A program made the translations under genes and the position numbers. The notes beneath the pieces are model-generated. The model had not been told where the DNA came from. It saw nothing but the letters and a program-made list of their open reading frames with translations, and searched no databases. A stretch of 64,000 bases of DNA from Oscillospiraceae bacterium (GTDB taxonomy: Bacteria; Bacillota_A; Clostridia; Oscillospirales; Oscillospiraceae): NCBI GenBank assembly GCA_017398105.1, contig JAFQHF010000176.1, positions 6,096 through 70,095 on the forward strand, read 5' to 3'. Of the stretch, positions 60,749 through 64,000 are shown in pieces. Positions within the stretch are counted from its first letter, which is position 1, and each line of letters begins with the position of its first letter.

Positions 60749-61114
60749 ATGTTAACTCCTAAAGAAATCGCCTATGCCGTGACCAAAGCTCTGGACGAGA
60801 AGAAGGGCATGGACATCAAGCTGCTGAAGATCGACCGTGTCAGCTCCCTGGCTGACTATTTCCTGATCTGCACCGGTACCTCCAATACCCACGTCCGTAC
60901 CCTCTGCGACTATGCGGAGTACACCCTGGATCAGCTGGGCGAGCCTATGCTGGGCCGTGAAGGGCATCGGGGCAACTCCTGGGAACTGCTGGACTACGGC
61001 ACCATCGTCGTCCACGTGTTCACCGAGGAAGCCCGGGAATTCTACTCCCTGGAGCGCCTGTGGGCCGACGCGGAGACCGTCGACCTGAAGGACATTATTA
61101 TTGCAGAAAACTAA
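60749..61114 (+). CDS. rsfS: Ribosomal silencing factor RsfS (Iojap/YbeB)
   Basis: 121 residues. Binds ribosomal protein uL14 and blocks 30S-50S joining in starvation. Family marks: DIKLLKIDRVSSLADYFLICTG (about 20-41), then GHRGNSWELLDYGTIVVHVF (W and the Asp-Tyr pair) and the FYSLERLWADA end. ATG at 60749 with AGAAAGGA upstream. nadD/yqeK-rsfS is a conserved pairing. Confidence 0.95.
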   Translation: MLTPKEIAYAVTKALDEKKGMDIKLLKIDRVSSLADYFLICTGTSNTHVRTLCDYAEYTLDQLGEPMLGREGHRGNSWELLDYGTIVVHVFTEEAREFYSLERLWADAETVDLKDIIIAEN

Positions 61115-61123
61115 AAATTCTTT

Positions 61124-61193
61124 AGTTGATAGTTGAAAGTGGACAGTTGACAGTTATGAATTGTCAACTGTCAACTGTCAATTCTCAACTGAT
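61124..61193. repeat. Inverted repeat family 3, copy in front of leuS
   Basis: Left arm 61124-61155 matches the copy at 59421-59451 with one change; the right arm (about 61161-61193, TTGTCAACTGTCAACTGTCAATTC) folds back on it, giving a strong AT-rich hairpin. It fills the 95-bp gap between rsfS and leuS, where no T-backbone or promoter boxes are evident. Confidence 0.65.
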
Positions 61194-61209
61194 TTGAGAG
61201 GTTTTTGAA

Positions 61210-63633
61210 ATGAACTACGAATTTGCCAACATTGAAGCCAAGTGGCACAAATACTGGGAGGAAAACGATACTTTCCATACCGATGTGTGGGATTTCTCCA
61301 AGCCCAAGTACTATGTGCTGGATATGTTCCCTTACCCCTCCGGTGTCGGTCTGCACGCCGGCCATCCGGAAGGCTATACCGCAACGGATATTATGTCCCG
61401 CATGAAGCGTATGCAGGGCTATAACGTGCTGCACCCCATGGGCTATGACTCCTTCGGTCTGCCCGCTGAGCAGTACGCCGTGGACACCGGCAACCATCCC
61501 AACGGCTTTACCCAGAAGAATATCGATACCTTCTCCAAGCAGCTGAAGGAGCTGGGCTTTGATTATGACTGGTCCAAGCTCATTGCCACCTCTGATCCTT
61601 CCTTCTATAAGTGGACCCAGTGGATCTTCAAGAAGCTGTGGGAGAAGGGCTACGCCAAGCGCATTGAGATGCCCGTCAACTGGTGTGAGGCGCTGGGCAC
61701 CGTTCTTGCCAATGATGAGGTCATCGACGGCAAATCCGAGCGCGGTGGCTATCCTGTTGTGAAGAAGATGATGATGCAGTGGGTCATCGACCAGCCTGCC
61801 TTCGCGGAAAAGCTGCTGGATGGCCTGAACGAGATCGACTGGCCCGAATCCACCAAGGAGATCCAGCGCAACTGGATCGGCAAGTCCACCGGTGTGGAAG
61901 TGGACTTCAAGCTGGTGGGCGGCGGCGAGTTCTCCATTTACACCACCTGTATTGAGACGATTTATGGCATCACCTTCATGGTGCTGGCTCCCGACGGCAA
62001 GATCGTCCAGAGTCTGATGGACCGAATCCAGAACAAGGAAGAGGTGGAGGCCTACATCAAGGCTGCTGCCAGCAAGAGTGAGATCGACCGCACCGATGCC
62101 ACCAAGACCAAGACCGGCTGCCGCCTGGAGGGTATTCATGCCATCAACCCCGTCAACGGCCGGGAAGTGGATGTGTTTATTGGCGACTTCGTTCTGGGCA
62201 ACTATGGCACCGGCGCTGTTATGGCAGTCCCCAGCCACGACCAGCGTGACTTCGAGTACGCTGTTGCCCACAATATTCCCATGATCCAGGTCATCGAGGG
62301 CCGGGATGTTTCCGAATGCGCTTTCGAGAAGCAGGATTATCTGGGTAAGGGCTGCAAGCTGATCAATTCCGAAGAGTTCACCGGCCTGACGGTGGAGGAG
62401 GCCAAGGAGGCCATCACCTGCAAGCTGGAAAAGGCCGGCGTTGCCAGAAGAAAGAACAACTACCACTTCCGCGAGTGGATCTTTGCCCGTCAGAGATACT
62501 GGGGCGAGCCTGTTCCCTGTGTTTACACAGAGGACGGCGAAACTGTGTTCCTGCCCGACGAAGAACTGCCCCTGATCCTGCCCGAGCTGGAGGACTACAA
62601 GGGCCGCAACGGTCAGGCACCTCTGGAAAACGCCGCCGAGTGGAAGCAGTATGACAATAACGGCATCAAGGGCGTCCGTGAAACCTCCACCATGCCCGGC
62701 TCCGCCGGTTCCTCCTGGTACTTCATGCGCTACATCGATCCTCAGAACGACAAGCAGCTGTGTGATCCCGAACTGCTGAAGCACTGGCTGCCTGTTGACC
62801 TGTACGTCGGCGGCCCTGAGCACGCTGTGGGCCACCTGATGTATTCCCGGATCTGGAACCGCTTCCTGTACGACGAGGGCATCTCTCCCGTGAAGGAGCC
62901 CTTCCAGAAGCTGGTTCACCAGGGTATGATCCTGGGCGAAAACGGCATCAAGATGGGCAAGCGCTTCCCGGAATTCGTGGTCAATCCCAGTGATATCGTC
63001 CGGGAATACGGCGCGGATACCCTGCGTCTGTACGAGATGTTCATGGGCCCCCTGGAGGTTTCCAAGCCCTGGTCCTCTGACGGTGTTAAGGGTGCCAAGA
63101 AGTTCATCAACCGTGTCTGGAACTTCTTCACCGAACCTGCCAACATTACCGATACCGATGACGGCAAGCTGACCAAGATCTATCACCAGACCGTCAAGAA
63201 GGTTACCTCCGACTTTGAGACGCTGGGCTTCAATACCGCCATCGCACAGATGATGGTCTTCGTCAACGAGTGCTACAAGAACGGCACCTGCCCCAGAGAG
63301 TACGCAGAAGGCTTCCTCAAGATGATCTCCTGCATCATCCCCCACGTGGGCGAAGAAATGTGGCAGATCCTGGGTCATGACAATACCATTGCCTACGAAA
63401 GCTGGCCCACCTACTCAGAGGAGAAGTGCAAGGATACTGAGATCAACATTGCCGTCCAGGTCAACGGCAAGATGCGCGGCACCGTGCTGATGGAAGCAGA
63501 CCTGGATAACGAGGCTGTGATCGCCAATGTTCTGGCCAACGAGAAGATCGCCAAGTTCCTGGAAAAGAACGGCGGCGAGATCCGCAAGACCATCGTGGTT
63601 AAGAATAAGCTGGTCAACCTGATCGTTAAGTAA
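61210..63633 (+). CDS. leuS: Leucyl-tRNA synthetase with unusual editing site and KMSKS loop
   Basis: 807-residue class I synthetase. HIGH motif variant HAGH (in YPSGVGLHAGHPEG), Rossmann fold, CP1 editing domain (about 215-400), RQRYWGEPVPCVY, the anticodon-binding domain and C-terminal domain (VQVNGKMRGT...VNLIV). Two odd points: the threonine-rich editing motif, TTRPDT in most LeuRS, is TTCIET (residues 245-250), and the Thr equal to E. coli T252 is Glu307; the universal Asp of the editing site (HDQRDFEYA) is kept. The KMSKS loop reads KMGKR (581-585). GHLMYSRIWNRF and TMPGSAGSSWYF resemble the Bacteroidetes-type LeuRS more than the Bacillus type. Confidence 0.95.
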   Translation: MNYEFANIEAKWHKYWEENDTFHTDVWDFSKPKYYVLDMFPYPSGVGLHAGHPEGYTATDIMSRMKRMQGYNVLHPMGYDSFGLPAEQYAVDTGNHPNGFTQKNIDTFSKQLKELGFDYDWSKLIATSDPSFYKWTQWIFKKLWEKGYAKRIEMPVNWCEALGTVLANDEVIDGKSERGGYPVVKKMMMQWVIDQPAFAEKLLDGLNEIDWPESTKEIQRNWIGKSTGVEVDFKLVGGGEFSIYTTCIETIYGITFMVLAPDGKIVQSLMDRIQNKEEVEAYIKAAASKSEIDRTDATKTKTGCRLEGIHAINPVNGREVDVFIGDFVLGNYGTGAVMAVPSHDQRDFEYAVAHNIPMIQVIEGRDVSECAFEKQDYLGKGCKLINSEEFTGLTVEEAKEAITCKLEKAGVARRKNNYHFREWIFARQRYWGEPVPCVYTEDGETVFLPDEELPLILPELEDYKGRNGQAPLENAAEWKQYDNNGIKGVRETSTMPGSAGSSWYFMRYIDPQNDKQLCDPELLKHWLPVDLYVGGPEHAVGHLMYSRIWNRFLYDEGISPVKEPFQKLVHQGMILGENGIKMGKRFPEFVVNPSDIVREYGADTLRLYEMFMGPLEVSKPWSSDGVKGAKKFINRVWNFFTEPANITDTDDGKLTKIYHQTVKKVTSDFETLGFNTAIAQMMVFVNECYKNGTCPREYAEGFLKMISCIIPHVGEEMWQILGHDNTIAYESWPTYSEEKCKDTEINIAVQVNGKMRGTVLMEADLDNEAVIANVLANEKIAKFLEKNGGEIRKTIVVKNKLVNLIVK

Positions 63634-63639
63634 ATTTTA

Positions 63640-63687
63640 TGTCATTGCGGGTCAGTGCGCATACCGGCCCGCAATGACATATTTTTT
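63640..63687 (+). terminator. Rho-independent terminator after leuS
   Basis: Perfect 13-base arms ATGTCATTGCGGG/CCCGCAATGACAT (63639-63651 and 63668-63680) followed by ATTTTTT. Confidence 0.88.
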
Positions 63688-63727
63688 GAGATGGAAAAGA
63701 TTTTTTGTAAAAATATCGAAATCTTTC

Positions 63728-63756
63728 TTGACAATTGGGGAATCCGTGTATATAAT
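63728..63756 (+). promoter_or_regulatory. Perfect consensus sigma-A promoter of rpsU
   Basis: TTGACA (63728-63733), 17 bases, TATAAT (63751-63756). About 65 bases of leader follow, with two hairpins: GCCTA/TAGGC (about 63762-63778) and GCATCC/GGATGC (about 63786-63809), just before the GGAGGGAGGG ribosome binding site. Confidence 0.88.
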
Positions 63757-63829
63757 ATTCTAGCCTAGTGTAATAGGCCCTGAACGCATCCTGGATTTAG
63801 CCGGATGCCATCGGAGGGAGGGAAAAACA

Positions 63830-64000
63830 ATGTCTGAAATTCGCGTCAAGGAAAACGAGTCTCTGGAAAGCGCTCTGCGTCGCTTTAAGCGTAGCTGCGC
63901 CAAGGAGGGCGTCATCGCTGAAGTCAAGAAGCGCGAGCATTACGTCAGCCCCAGCCTGAAGCGTAAGCAGAAGTCTGAAGCTGCCCGTAAGAACAAGAGA
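63830..64000 (+). CDS. rpsU: 30S ribosomal protein S21, 3' end at window edge
   Basis: 57 codons are present and the stop codon lies just outside. The product begins [21 protein letters not shown] and continues [24 protein letters not shown], the whole of the small, very basic S21 that joins the 30S platform near the anti-Shine-Dalgarno. A strong promoter and extended ribosome binding site fit high expression. Confidence 0.95.
   Translation, partial: MSEIRVKENESLESALRRFKRSCAKEGVIAEVKKREHYVSPSLKRKQKSEAARKNKR

Noticed and set aside
59421..61193. CRISPR-like array suggested by repeated GTTGACAGTTGA units
   Set aside because: Only two copies, 1.7 kb apart with genes between, no regular spacers and no cas genes; they are inverted-repeat elements.

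Overview
This is chromosomal DNA of a low-copy-repeat, moderately GC-rich (by eye in the mid-50s %) member of the Firmicutes, most like a gut Clostridia of the Oscillospiraceae/Ruminococcaceae type. The reasons are the housekeeping order (trkH-ktrA, dprA-topA-trmFO, plsX-rnc, smc-ftsY-rdgB-yhbY, a nadD-yqeK fusion, rsfS, leuS, rpsU), TrmFO in place of TrmA, short single-RCK KtrA, an ECF sigma/anti-sigma pair of the clostridial kind, AGGAGG-type ribosome binding sites and consensus sigma-A promoters. No tRNA, rRNA, CRISPR, integrase or transposase gene is visible. Both window edges cut genes (cls at the left, rpsU at the right).

Left part (1-12.3 kb): the end of a cardiolipin synthase gene, a divergent membrane acyltransferase gene, then a run of same-strand core genes from potassium uptake (trkH, ktrA) through an rRNA/tRNA methylase, dprA, topA, trmFO, plsX and rnc.

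Middle (12.4-53.7 kb): an accessory block sits between rnc and smc, two genes that are neighbours in many Firmicutes. It opens with an N-acetylhexosamine-kinase-like gene and an AT-richer ECF sigma/anti-sigma pair, and then holds a ~37 kb surface-polysaccharide locus with two promoters. Operon 1 (15.9-33.2 kb) looks like a full Wzx/Wzy pathway: a membrane UDP-HexNAc 4,6-dehydratase, a phosphoglycosyl transferase and a reductase that together make and load the first lipid-linked sugar; fnlA-fnlB-fnlC for UDP-N-acetyl-L-fucosamine with an acetyltransferase gene embedded; glycosyltransferases, a polymerase and a flippase. A terminator and a new promoter at about 33.2 kb start operon 2 (33.3-52.1 kb): many glycosyltransferases, a polysaccharide deacetylase, an ABC exporter (Wzm/Wzt with a C-terminal substrate domain), two tandem GT10 fucosyltransferases and a GtrII-like membrane glucosyltransferase. 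A second GtrII-like gene faces it from the other strand with a perfect consensus promoter. In all I count 20 cytosolic-type glycosyltransferases (nine GT4, eight GT2, two GT10, one GT32-like).

Right part (53.8-64 kb): core genes resume with smc, ftsY, rdgB, a YhbY-type RNA-binding protein, nadD-yqeK, rsfS, leuS and rpsU. The LeuRS is unusual at its editing pocket and its KMSKS loop. Three families of short palindromic repeats occupy intergenic gaps, one of them inside the leader of polysaccharide operon 1 and another in the middle of that operon.
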